NCBI GenBank assembly: GCA_002724505.1
Contig: PBOV01000113.1
Location: 7,215 to 15,595 of the forward strand
Length of the DNA stretch: 8,381 bases
Source of the DNA: Rhodospirillaceae bacterium
GTDB lineage: Bacteria; Pseudomonadota; Alphaproteobacteria; MPNO01; UBA2964
Direction of reading: 5' to 3'
Shown here: positions 1 through 5,921 of the stretch, piece after piece
Layout of the letters: the number at the start of each line of letters is the position of its first letter
Position numbering within the stretch: the first letter of the stretch is position 1
The notes under the pieces: generated by a model
Database searches by the model: none
Seen by the model: only the letters and a program-made list of their open reading frames with translations
What the model was told of the DNA's origin: nothing
Program-made: the position numbers and the translations under genes

Positions 1-214
1 TGACAACAGCACCCTCAATGCAACCCCCAGAAACGGAGCCCACAAATGTACTGTCTTCAGTAACCGCTAGCTGGCTTCCGGGCGGCCGCGGCGATGAACC
101 CCAGCTGCTGACTACAGTGGCTAGGGCGACCTTCTTTCCGGCTGTTAGCCAGTCAGTGGCCTCCTGTAGTACATTATCATCCTGTGACCCATTACTTACA
201 TTGCTTGTAGCCAT
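1..214 (-). CDS. coxF: XdhC/CoxF-like maturation protein, N-terminal part (runs off the left edge)
   Basis: About 71 residues of the N-terminal domain of an XdhC/CoxI/CoxF family protein are visible; the rest lies beyond base 1. Family members help insert or mature the molybdenum cofactor of xanthine oxidase-type hydroxylases. In the CO dehydrogenase system CoxF works with CoxD and CoxE on the Cu-Mo site. The reading frame shows the family's hallmarks: a short helix ending in AGKKVALATVV, then WGSSPRPPGSQLAV, then the glycine/cysteine motif VGSVSGGCIEGAVV with its conserved Cys near residue 65. The ATG at 212-214 is chosen because AAGGGA lies about 7 bases upstream. It also gives a 19-base overlap with the end of the VWA gene in another reading frame, which suggests translational coupling. 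The gene symbol is by position after coxD-coxE; xdhC or coxI would fit the domain equally well. Confidence 0.85.
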   Translation of the reverse strand, partial: MATSNVSNGSQDDNVLQEATDWLTAGKKVALATVVSSWGSSPRPPGSQLAVTEDSTFVGSVSGGCIEGAVV

Positions 215-1461
215 TCTGTTATCCCTTCTTTACGCCTAATCAGCTGACTGTTCAAAACTTCAATTAATTCGGTTAAGCTCTCTAGATTGTGTACAGGCCG
301 GAATTCGTCAACATGTGGCAGTATAGCGCGAATTCCCTGTGATTTGGGTTCAAATCCTTCGAAACGTAACAGTGGGTTAACCCAGATTAGCCGGCGGCAT
401 GATTTATGAAGACGCTCCATCTCGACGGCAAGGCCACGGCCAGCATCGCGGTCAAGCCCATCGGAGATTAAAAGCATTACGGCTCCTTGTCCTAAAACCC
501 GTCGCGACCAATATTGGTTGAAGTCCTTTAAGCTGTCACCTATACGAGTTCCACCTGACCAGTCTTCAACTGAATCTGTACATTTCATGAGCGCGATATC
601 AATATCTTTGTTGCGCAGATGCCTTGTTACGTTTGTAAGTCTAGTTCCGAATAGAAATGTCGATACCCTGTCACGATCATTGGTGATAGCATGCATGAAA
701 TGAAGTAACATCCGCGTGTAGCGTCCCATAGAACCGGATATATCACAGAGAATGACTAGCGGTGGTGTACGTTTTCGCCGGGCGCGGTATTGCAATGGGA
801 TTACTGATCCGCCGGAGCGCATTGCCGCCCGAAGTGTCGATCGCATGTCAATTTTATCAATTCGATGACTAGTTTGAAATCGACGTGTTTTTACATTTTG
901 TATGGTGAGGCGCATCCGAGAAATTGCCACCTTTGCTTTTGCGATTTCATCAGCCGACATGTCCTCAAAATCCATCTTTTGAAGAAGTTCGTTGGCTGAA
1001 GCAGTTAACGTTGCTTCTACTTCAAGTTCAGGTTCTTTTTCTTCTTGGTCGTCATTTTCCTCATCGTTTCCAGGGGTCATTGCCTCGGCAATTCGACGGC
1101 TTGGCGGTTCGGCCTCCGGTTCATTATCTTCCTCACCCACGCCTTGCGGCATAAGAAGTCCAAGCATTCTTTCTAAAAGTCTTGGGTCACGCCAAAAAAT
1201 GTGGAAGGCCTGATCGAATATTTCATGTTGATCTCGTCGATTTACGAAAACGGCGTGAAGTGCCCAATAAAAGTCACGCCGATTGGTCGCTGTTACAGTT
1301 TGAACAGCACTCACGGCATCAAGGATTTTACCTGGACCAACTGGCATTCCGGCGCTCCGGAGGACGCGGCCAAAATGCATGATGTTTGTGACGAGTTTAT
1401 TCCTCTCAAGTTTGTCGAGGAGGTCGAGCCCCGGCGTTGTGCCGTTTCCCGTTTCCGTCAT
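196..1461 (-). CDS. coxE: CoxE-like VWA (MIDAS) protein
   Basis: A 421-residue cytoplasmic protein of the CoxE/VWA family. The N-terminal ~100 residues are helical (family VWA-associated region). Residues ~110-150 form a very acidic, low-complexity linker rich in Glu and Asp. The von Willebrand A domain occupies about 234-405. Its metal-ion-dependent adhesion site is complete: D240-I-S242-G-S244, T305 in the WSGGTRIG loop, and D334 in ISDGLD. CoxE proteins partner the MoxR-type ATPase CoxD. In Oligotropha, CoxD, E and F are needed to build the bimetallic Cu-S-Mo centre of CO dehydrogenase; the same ATPase/VWA pairing occurs with other metal enzymes. The start lies 6 bases after the coxD stop and has no clear Shine-Dalgarno sequence, so translation is probably coupled to coxD. 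The 3' end overlaps the next gene by 19 bases. The family call is firm; the exact client enzyme is inferred from the neighbours. Confidence 0.9.
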   Translation of the reverse strand: MTETGNGTTPGLDLLDKLERNKLVTNIMHFGRVLRSAGMPVGPGKILDAVSAVQTVTATNRRDFYWALHAVFVNRRDQHEIFDQAFHIFWRDPRLLERMLGLLMPQGVGEEDNEPEAEPPSRRIAEAMTPGNDEENDDQEEKEPELEVEATLTASANELLQKMDFEDMSADEIAKAKVAISRMRLTIQNVKTRRFQTSHRIDKIDMRSTLRAAMRSGGSVIPLQYRARRKRTPPLVILCDISGSMGRYTRMLLHFMHAITNDRDRVSTFLFGTRLTNVTRHLRNKDIDIALMKCTDSVEDWSGGTRIGDSLKDFNQYWSRRVLGQGAVMLLISDGLDRDAGRGLAVEMERLHKSCRRLIWVNPLLRFEGFEPKSQGIRAILPHVDEFRPVHNLESLTELIEVLNSQLIRRKEGITEWLQAM

Positions 1462-1467
1462 TGGTTG

Positions 1468-2388
1468 TTAGTGGCGCGCAGCCAGGTCCGCCTTAACCTG
1501 GTTTAATAGGTTTGCCGCCTCGCTACCTTTAATTTTTTCGATATCGTCTTGGTATTTCAGTAGTGTCCCAAGGGTGTCGTTAACGGTCTGGGGATCTAGA
1601 TCTATCTTATCTAGCTGCACGAGTGCATTAGTCCAGTCAATTGTCTCAGCGACACCAGGAAGTTTAAATAAGTCCATTGATCGCAGCCGTTGAACGAAAG
1701 CGACAATTTGTTTGGATAGTTCAGTTTCAGCTTCCGGTACCTTGACGCTAAGAATTTCAATTTCACGCTGCGCGTCGGGGTAGTCTACCCAGTAATAGAA
1801 ACATCTTCGTTTGATGGCGTCATGGATTTCGCGTGTCCTATTAGAGGTGATAATAACGACTGGCGGCTTTTCTGCTGTAACGGTACCAATTTCTGGAATG
1901 GTTACCTGGAAATCGGAGAGGACTTCTAACAGAAAGGCTTCAAACGGTTCGTCAGTTCTATCTAGCTCGTCGATGAGGAGAACGGGTGGTAATCCTGTTT
2001 GATCAGCTTCTAGAGCCTGTAGCAATGGTCGTTTTATGAGAAACTGTTCCGAGAAAATATCATTTTCAATTTGATCTCGGTCGCGGTCTCCGGCAGCCTC
2101 AGAAATACGAATATCAATCATTTGGCGGGAATAATTCCACTCATATACCGCAGAAGAGACGTCCAAACCCTCATAACATTGTAGCCGTATCAAGCGGCGT
2201 CCAAGAGTATTTGAAAGAACTTTCGCGATTTCTGTTTTGCCTACCCCTGCTTCACCTTCTAAGAATAAAGGTCTTCCCAGCTTAAGAGCCAGAAACAATG
2301 CAGTCGCTAAAGAACGGTCGCCTACGTATTTTCCATCTGAGAGGAGATCTAACGTTGTTTCGATTGTTTCGGGTAGGGGCGCGCTCAT
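1468..2388 (-). CDS. coxD: CoxD-like MoxR-family AAA+ ATPase
   Basis: A 306-residue soluble AAA+ ATPase of the MoxR family, the usual length for CoxD. The Walker A motif is G45-EAGVG-K51-T52, Walker B is VLLIDELD at 136-143, sensor 1 is the TSN at 181-183, and the arginine-finger region is the RR at 194-195, followed by the MoxR-typical CFYYWVDYP. In Oligotropha CoxD acts as an ATP-dependent chaperone on apo-CO dehydrogenase during assembly of the active site; MoxR proteins generally act with a VWA partner, here the adjacent CoxE. The ATG at 2386-2388 has only a weak upstream purine stretch (GAGAT). A strong intrinsic terminator ends just 24 bases upstream of this start, so expression must depend on read-through or on a promoter that overlaps the hairpin or the coxM 3' region. 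Confidence 0.92.
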   Translation of the reverse strand: MSAPLPETIETTLDLLSDGKYVGDRSLATALFLALKLGRPLFLEGEAGVGKTEIAKVLSNTLGRRLIRLQCYEGLDVSSAVYEWNYSRQMIDIRISEAAGDRDRDQIENDIFSEQFLIKRPLLQALEADQTGLPPVLLIDELDRTDEPFEAFLLEVLSDFQVTIPEIGTVTAEKPPVVIITSNRTREIHDAIKRRCFYYWVDYPDAQREIEILSVKVPEAETELSKQIVAFVQRLRSMDLFKLPGVAETIDWTNALVQLDKIDLDPQTVNDTLGTLLKYQDDIEKIKGSEAANLLNQVKADLAARH

Positions 2389-2411
2389 AGCTTAATCTCA
2401 ATTTACCCTAA

Positions 2412-2444
2412 TAAAAAAACTGGGAGGCCGGGTTCCGACCTCCC
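2412..2444 (-). terminator. Rho-independent terminator between coxM and coxD
   Basis: On the minus strand a 10-bp stem (GGGAGGTCGG pairing with CCGGCCTCCC, one G-T wobble) closes a 3-base AAC loop at 2422-2444. It is followed by AG and seven T residues (2413-2419). This is a textbook intrinsic terminator for transcripts coming from coxG/coxS/coxM. The other strand has no matching T-run, so it should work in one direction only. It separates the structural subunit genes from the maturation genes coxD-E-F and may act as a partial terminator that lowers their expression. Confidence 0.9.
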
Positions 2445-2496
2445 TACAATACATTTTAGGAAAGGCTCTATATTGAGTATTCCTTTAGAAAAAAAA

Positions 2497-3294
2497 TTAG
2501 GCAATTGCCTCCGCTACAGCTCGTTTCGCCATCACCGTAACTAAGTGGGCGCGGTATTCAGAACTAGCGTGGATGTCGCTATTTAAGTCTCCATCTGGAA
2601 TTTTTATATCTGCGACTGCATCTGGAGTAAAACTTGAAGCTAGAGCAGCCTCCATTTCAGTAACGCGAAAGGCGCAGGCTCCGGCACCCGTTACACCGAC
2701 GCGCACCTCCGCGTCCTTTTGCGACACCATGACACCAACAATACAATATCGTGATGCAGGGTTTGGAAATTTCATATAACCGGCGCGATCGGGGATGGGG
2801 TATGTAACCTTTGTTATAATTTCACCCTCCTCGAGGGCTGTCTCAAATAGATCAAGAAAAAAGCTATCGGCAGCGATTTCTCGTTTGTTGGTATGAATTG
2901 TTGCCCCCAAACCGACTACGGAGCCCGGATAGTCTGCTGCGGGGTCGTTATTTGCTAAAGAACCTCCAATTGTACCGCGGTTGCGCACCATCGGATCCCC
3001 AATTCCGCCAGCTAGCTTAGCTAAAGCAGGAATTGCCTTTTGAACTTCGGGACTTGCAGCTACCGCGGCATGGCAGGTCATTGCTTTAATACTGACCGTA
3101 TCTGCGGTGACATCAATTCCAGCCATGTCTGGCACTTGAGCGAGATCGATAACGTTTGATGGACGGGCAAGGCGTTGTTTTAAAGTTGGCAACAGCGTCA
3201 TACCACCGGACATGAACTTGCCTTCTTCAGCTTCTCCAAATTGAGATTCGGCATCTTCCACTGAGGACGCTTTGCTGTAAGTAAATTCATACAT
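2497..3294 (-). CDS. coxM: CoxM-like FAD-binding medium subunit
   Basis: A 265-residue FAD-binding subunit of the xanthine oxidase/CO dehydrogenase family, slightly shorter than the ~288 residues of Oligotropha CoxM. Both flavin-binding motifs are present: MSGGMTLLPTLK at 28-39 (the AGGTDLLP-type loop) and RNRGTIGGSLANNDPAADYP at 104-123. The C-terminal part (~165-265) matches the CO dehydrogenase flavoprotein C-terminal domain, with the VTGAGACAFR stretch. It would receive electrons from the [2Fe-2S] clusters of CoxS and pass them to quinone. The ATG at 3292-3294 has GGAG about 10 bases upstream. It follows coxS by 65 bases with no coxL between them, and a strong terminator lies 53 bases after its stop. 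Without the large subunit it is not possible to say whether the enzyme oxidises CO or another substrate. Confidence 0.92.
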   Translation of the reverse strand: MYEFTYSKASSVEDAESQFGEAEEGKFMSGGMTLLPTLKQRLARPSNVIDLAQVPDMAGIDVTADTVSIKAMTCHAAVAASPEVQKAIPALAKLAGGIGDPMVRNRGTIGGSLANNDPAADYPGSVVGLGATIHTNKREIAADSFFLDLFETALEEGEIITKVTYPIPDRAGYMKFPNPASRYCIVGVMVSQKDAEVRVGVTGAGACAFRVTEMEAALASSFTPDAVADIKIPDGDLNSDIHASSEYRAHLVTVMAKRAVAEAIA

Positions 3295-3359
3295 CTTCTA
3301 TTGTCTCCACTTGGGCCTTGCGGCGTTTTAATATCAAAAATTTTTCCTTAAAGGCAGTT

Positions 3360-3836
3360 TTATTTATTCATAACCTCTGATGCTGCCAGGATAGCTTTTA
3401 CGATATTGTGGTAGCCAGTGCAGCGACAGATGTTGCCTTCAAGTTCATGCCGGACAGTTTTTTCATCAAGTTCTTCGCCTTTATGGCGGTCAACTATTCC
3501 GATAGCACTCATAACCATGCCCGGTGTACAGAACCCGCATTGTAGCGCGTGATTTTCCCGGAACGCCGCTTGCATAGGGTGTAGCTCACCGTCTTTAGCT
3601 AATCCTTCGATTGTAGTCACTTCGCAGCCATTAGCTTGGACGGCTAGCATGGTACACGACTTCATAGGGATTCCATCAATATGCACTGTACAACAGCCAC
3701 ATTGCGAAGTGTCGCAACCAACGTGAGTACCTGTAAGACCTAAGTTTTCACGAATATATTGCACAAGGAGGGTGCGATCCTCGACGTCACCCTCTACGGG
3801 CTTTCCATTAATTGTAAATTTGAACTTGACCGACAT
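3360..3836 (-). CDS. coxS: CoxS-like [2Fe-2S] small subunit
   Basis: A 158-residue iron-sulfur subunit of the xanthine oxidase/CO dehydrogenase family, close to the usual 160-166. The N-terminal plant-ferredoxin-type domain carries C41, C46, C49 and C61 (motif CDTSQCGCC plus the Cys after PMKS). The C-terminal helical domain carries C100 and C103 (CGFCTPGM) and C137 and C139 (CRCTGYHNI). All eight ligands for the two [2Fe-2S] clusters are therefore intact. In the family the clusters relay electrons from the Mo-pterin of CoxL to the FAD of CoxM. The ATG at 3834-3836 has a strong ribosome-binding site, AGGAAGGA, at 3841-3848. A dyad-rich 185-base leader separates it from coxG. The next gene on the strand is coxM, not coxL, which is unusual because CoxS normally touches both. 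Confidence 0.95.
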   Translation of the reverse strand: MSVKFKFTINGKPVEGDVEDRTLLVQYIRENLGLTGTHVGCDTSQCGCCTVHIDGIPMKSCTMLAVQANGCEVTTIEGLAKDGELHPMQAAFRENHALQCGFCTPGMVMSAIGIVDRHKGEELDEKTVRHELEGNICRCTGYHNIVKAILAASEVMNK

Positions 3837-3885
3837 CAGATCCTTCCTAAATACAGGGAAATAGCGACCCTGATTAAATCAATAT

Positions 3886-3939
3886 TAGTCTAAGGTGAAG
3901 CGAACCTATGTTCGGTTTATACCAAAATTCCTTAGACTA
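3886..3939 (-). promoter_or_regulatory. Nested dyad upstream of coxS
   Basis: A perfect 10-bp inverted repeat (TAGTCTAAGG at 3886-3895 and CCTTAGACTA at 3930-3939) encloses a second dyad, CGAAC-CTAT-GTTCG, at 3901-3914. The inner dyad lies 65-78 bases before the coxS start. Transcribed, the outer arms would form a stem with a 34-base loop containing a small hairpin. As DNA, the inner dyad could be an operator. The outer stem is AT-rich and has no T-run after it, so it is not a convincing terminator. The structure is seen directly; its function is not known. Confidence 0.55.
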
Positions 3940-3947
3940 CTTGAGTG

Positions 3948-3979
3948 CCAAAGTATGACGTGGAATTACCTTTGGTCAA
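3948..3979 (-). promoter_or_regulatory. Candidate coxS promoter with flanking inverted repeat
   Basis: Reading the minus strand, TTGACC (3974-3979) and TACTTT (3950-3955) are spaced by 18 bases, an acceptable -35 and a poor -10 for a sigma-70-type promoter. The inverted repeat CCAAAG (3948-3953) / CTTTGG (3970-3975) overlaps both elements, with arms two helical turns apart, as an operator might. A transcript from here would carry the nested dyad in its leader. This is pattern matching only. Confidence 0.25.
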
Positions 3980-4021
3980 CCCGCGTCACAATATAGTTTC
4001 CTTTAATAATCTAACTTCAAA

Positions 4022-4627
4022 TTAGTTTAAAATTAGTAATACGACAACAACTGCTGCAATTAATCCGGTTATCCAGATAGCTGGACTAATTCCATTGGTT
4101 TCCTTTTGTTCATAAGCGTCAGCCGTTGCATCCTCGCTTGATATTCCGGCGTTTTGTGCTTTGGGTGCCTCTGTGTCTGTGGAAGATCCTTCTCCGATTG
4201 CTTCAGCAAATTTCCCAAAAAATTGTCCAGCCATTTTCTTCGCAGTTGAGTCTATTAATCTAGAACCGATTTGAGCTAACTTCCCGCCGACCTGTGCCGT
4301 TGCGGTGTAGGTGAGAACGGTTTCATTACCATCCTCTTCGAGTTTTACTTCTGCGCCACCCTTAGCAAAGCCGGCGACTCCACCTTGACCCTCTCCAGTA
4401 ATTTTATAACCTTCGGGAGGATTAATATCAGAAAGCGTAACTTTTCCGGTGAATTTAGCGGAAACAGGACCGACTTTTGTGGAAACCTTTGCGGATAGTT
4501 CCGTGTCGGAATCCTTATTTAATTCTTCACAGCCAGGAATACAAATTTTCAGAATTTCTGGATCATTTAAAGCTTCCCACACCCTTTCCCTAGGGGCGGC
4601 AATCCGGTATTCCCCGGTCATATCCAT
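4022..4627 (-). CDS. coxG: CoxG-like SRPBCC protein with C-terminal membrane anchor
   Basis: A 201-residue protein. Residues 1-~145 form a CoxG-type SRPBCC (START-like) domain, recognised by MDMTGEYRIAAPRERVWEAL, the loop ICIPGCEEL around 28-36, and the helix ending GQFFGKFAEAI. A polar linker (~147-177) leads to a single hydrophobic segment at about 180-200 (roughly WITGLIAAVVVVLLIL) at the very C-terminus, giving a tail-anchored topology with the domain in the cytoplasm. In Oligotropha CoxG recruits CO dehydrogenase to the inner face of the cytoplasmic membrane, where it passes electrons to the respiratory chain; that role fits here. GGAG lies 8 bases before the ATG at 4625-4627. A second ATG two codons on is a possible alternative. 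It is first in the cox run and is divergent from the aminotransferase gene. Confidence 0.9.
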   Translation of the reverse strand: MDMTGEYRIAAPRERVWEALNDPEILKICIPGCEELNKDSDTELSAKVSTKVGPVSAKFTGKVTLSDINPPEGYKITGEGQGGVAGFAKGGAEVKLEEDGNETVLTYTATAQVGGKLAQIGSRLIDSTAKKMAGQFFGKFAEAIGEGSSTDTEAPKAQNAGISSEDATADAYEQKETNGISPAIWITGLIAAVVVVLLILN

Positions 4628-4736
4628 ACTTTACTCTCCGTCAATTACGTTTAGTCTTATTTAATCATTAATCTGAGAAAACCTAGTCTTTTGTTTCATT
4701 TGTAACAACCCTATGCGATTCAAATTAATCCAGTTG

Positions 4737-4756
4737 ATGTTGGTTCATGTTGGAAC
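4737..4756 (+). repeat. Tandem 10-base direct repeat in the divergent intergenic region
   Basis: ATGTTGGTTC (4737-4746) is followed directly by ATGTTGGAAC (4747-4756), the first seven and the last bases being identical, one helical turn apart. It lies 54-73 bases upstream of the aminotransferase start, in the 182-base region shared with coxG. A further dyad, TTAAC-N6-GTTAA, lies at 4778-4793. Either could be a regulator site, but chance is a real alternative at this length. Confidence 0.35.
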
Positions 4757-4809
4757 GGGGGGTGGAGTGAGGCATAGTTAACTAAGTTGTTAATCAGAAT
4801 AGGTGAAAC

Positions 4810-5763
4810 ATGGCTGAACGGTTAGTTTTTCTTTCTGGAAAGTTTGTACCGGAGAGTGACGCAAGAGTCTCTATTTATGACCGTGGCTTTACATCCGGGG
4901 ATGGTGTTTATGAGGCTACCCGAACCTTCGGTCACAAACTCTTTCGGTTAGATGAACATATTGAACGGCTACTTAATTCCCTGACTTATGTTAGAATTGA
5001 CTGCGGCATGTCACGTCAACAGTTGACGGAAACCTCTATAGAAGTAGTTGAACGCAACCTAACTTCCTTAGATGAAGATGATGATTATGCACTTTGGCAT
5101 GTAATTAGCCGTGGCGTGAGAATGCCAGGCACAGCGGTGATGTCTGAGCCAACAGTGGCGATTTTTGCGCAACCCGTGGATTTTTTAAGATATGCAAGGT
5201 CGTACATCGAAGGGGTAAGCCTCGTGACACCGGCGACGAGACGAACGCCGCCACAATGTCTGGATCCGCAGGCTAAAATTACCAATAAAATGAACCATAA
5301 TATCGCATCCTTTGAAGCTCAGCAGGCAGACCCTAATGCCATTCCGTTGATGCTAGATATGGATGGAAATCTTTCTGAGACAGATACCGCTAATGTATTC
5401 TTCATATCAAAAGGGTCCCTTTGCACCCCTAAATCACGGACTGTGCTCGGTGGCATAACGCGAATGGTAATATGTGAGATTGCAGAAAAACTTCAAATTA
5501 ACGTCTTGGAAGATGATTTTACCCCTTTTGATCTGTACGCCGCAGATGAGGCCTTTATTTGCGGCACTAGCGGTTCCATTACTCCGGTTTGTAAAGTGAA
5601 TGGCATGGAAATAGGGCAAACAAGACCCGGACCGATTACTCTCAAACTGATGGAAAGTTGGAATGAGGTTGTCGGAATTGATTGCGTTGCGCAGTCGCTT
5701 CGCCACCTCGGAGACAATGAATCTAAAGAATTGTTGGCGATTTGGAAAAATCTACAAGGTTAA
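4810..5763 (+). CDS. Class IV PLP-dependent aminotransferase (BCAT/D-amino acid transaminase family)
   Basis: A 317-residue soluble fold type IV aminotransferase, the usual length for branched-chain or D-amino acid transaminases. Landmarks in order: VSIYDRGFTSGDGVYEATRTF (20-40) forming the N-terminal domain; the catalytic Lys, probably K156, in AKITNKMNHNIASFEA; LSETDTANVFFI (188-199) with the conserved Glu190 that contacts the PLP pyridine nitrogen; GGITRMVICEIAEKL (214-228) for cofactor phosphate binding; and ADEAFICGTSGSITPV (245-260). The family transfers amino groups between amino acids and 2-oxo acids; a few members are aminodeoxychorismate lyases. Substrate cannot be read from these motifs, so no gene symbol is given. 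AGGTGA sits 5 bases before the ATG. It is transcribed away from coxG and stands alone; a role linked to the cox enzyme is only suggested by position. Confidence 0.9.
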   Translation: MAERLVFLSGKFVPESDARVSIYDRGFTSGDGVYEATRTFGHKLFRLDEHIERLLNSLTYVRIDCGMSRQQLTETSIEVVERNLTSLDEDDDYALWHVISRGVRMPGTAVMSEPTVAIFAQPVDFLRYARSYIEGVSLVTPATRRTPPQCLDPQAKITNKMNHNIASFEAQQADPNAIPLMLDMDGNLSETDTANVFFISKGSLCTPKSRTVLGGITRMVICEIAEKLQINVLEDDFTPFDLYAADEAFICGTSGSITPVCKVNGMEIGQTRPGPITLKLMESWNEVVGIDCVAQSLRHLGDNESKELLAIWKNLQG

Positions 5764-5921
5764 AAAACGATCAGATATAAAAAAGCGCTAACGAGAACAA
5801 AGGGGTTTTTTTTTGAGAGGCGTTTTATTTTTGTTAGACTAATTTTTCAATCAAGCCGGCCGTAACAGTAGTAATTTTTTCAGGATGATGAGAACCACTT
5901 AACTTTAATTAAAGCATTGGT
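5764..5921. other. AT-rich convergent spacer
   Basis: This spacer lies between the stops of the aminotransferase gene (plus) and the antiporter gene (minus). It holds a run of nine T at 5806-5814 and a perfect palindrome, CTTTAATTAAAG, at 5903-5914. I find no GC-rich stem before a T-run on either strand, so no intrinsic terminator is called. No open frame worth reporting is seen. Confidence 0.5.

Noticed and set aside
924..1506. Several plus-strand open frames of 66-101 codons opposite coxE
   Set aside because: They lie antisense within a gene with a complete VWA domain, have no recognisable domain, and show compositional patterns (Ser-, Leu-rich) expected from reading the acidic linker backward.
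3295..3345. Short frame before coxM as a remnant of coxL
   Set aside because: Only about 25 codons are open, with no residue pattern I recognise from a CoxL C-terminus; mentioned in a finding but not called as a pseudogene.
3901..3914. LexA (SOS) box
   Set aside because: The dyad fits the Gram-positive consensus, but gene content suggests an alphaproteobacterium, where the box is a direct repeat; no SOS gene is adjacent.
5085..5717. Minus-strand open frames opposite the aminotransferase
   Set aside because: They are shadows of a gene with intact catalytic motifs, with no domain and no convincing ribosome-binding site.
5780..5860. Terminator between the convergent genes
   Set aside because: There is a T9 run and scattered short complementary pieces, but no GC-rich stem abuts the T-run on either strand.
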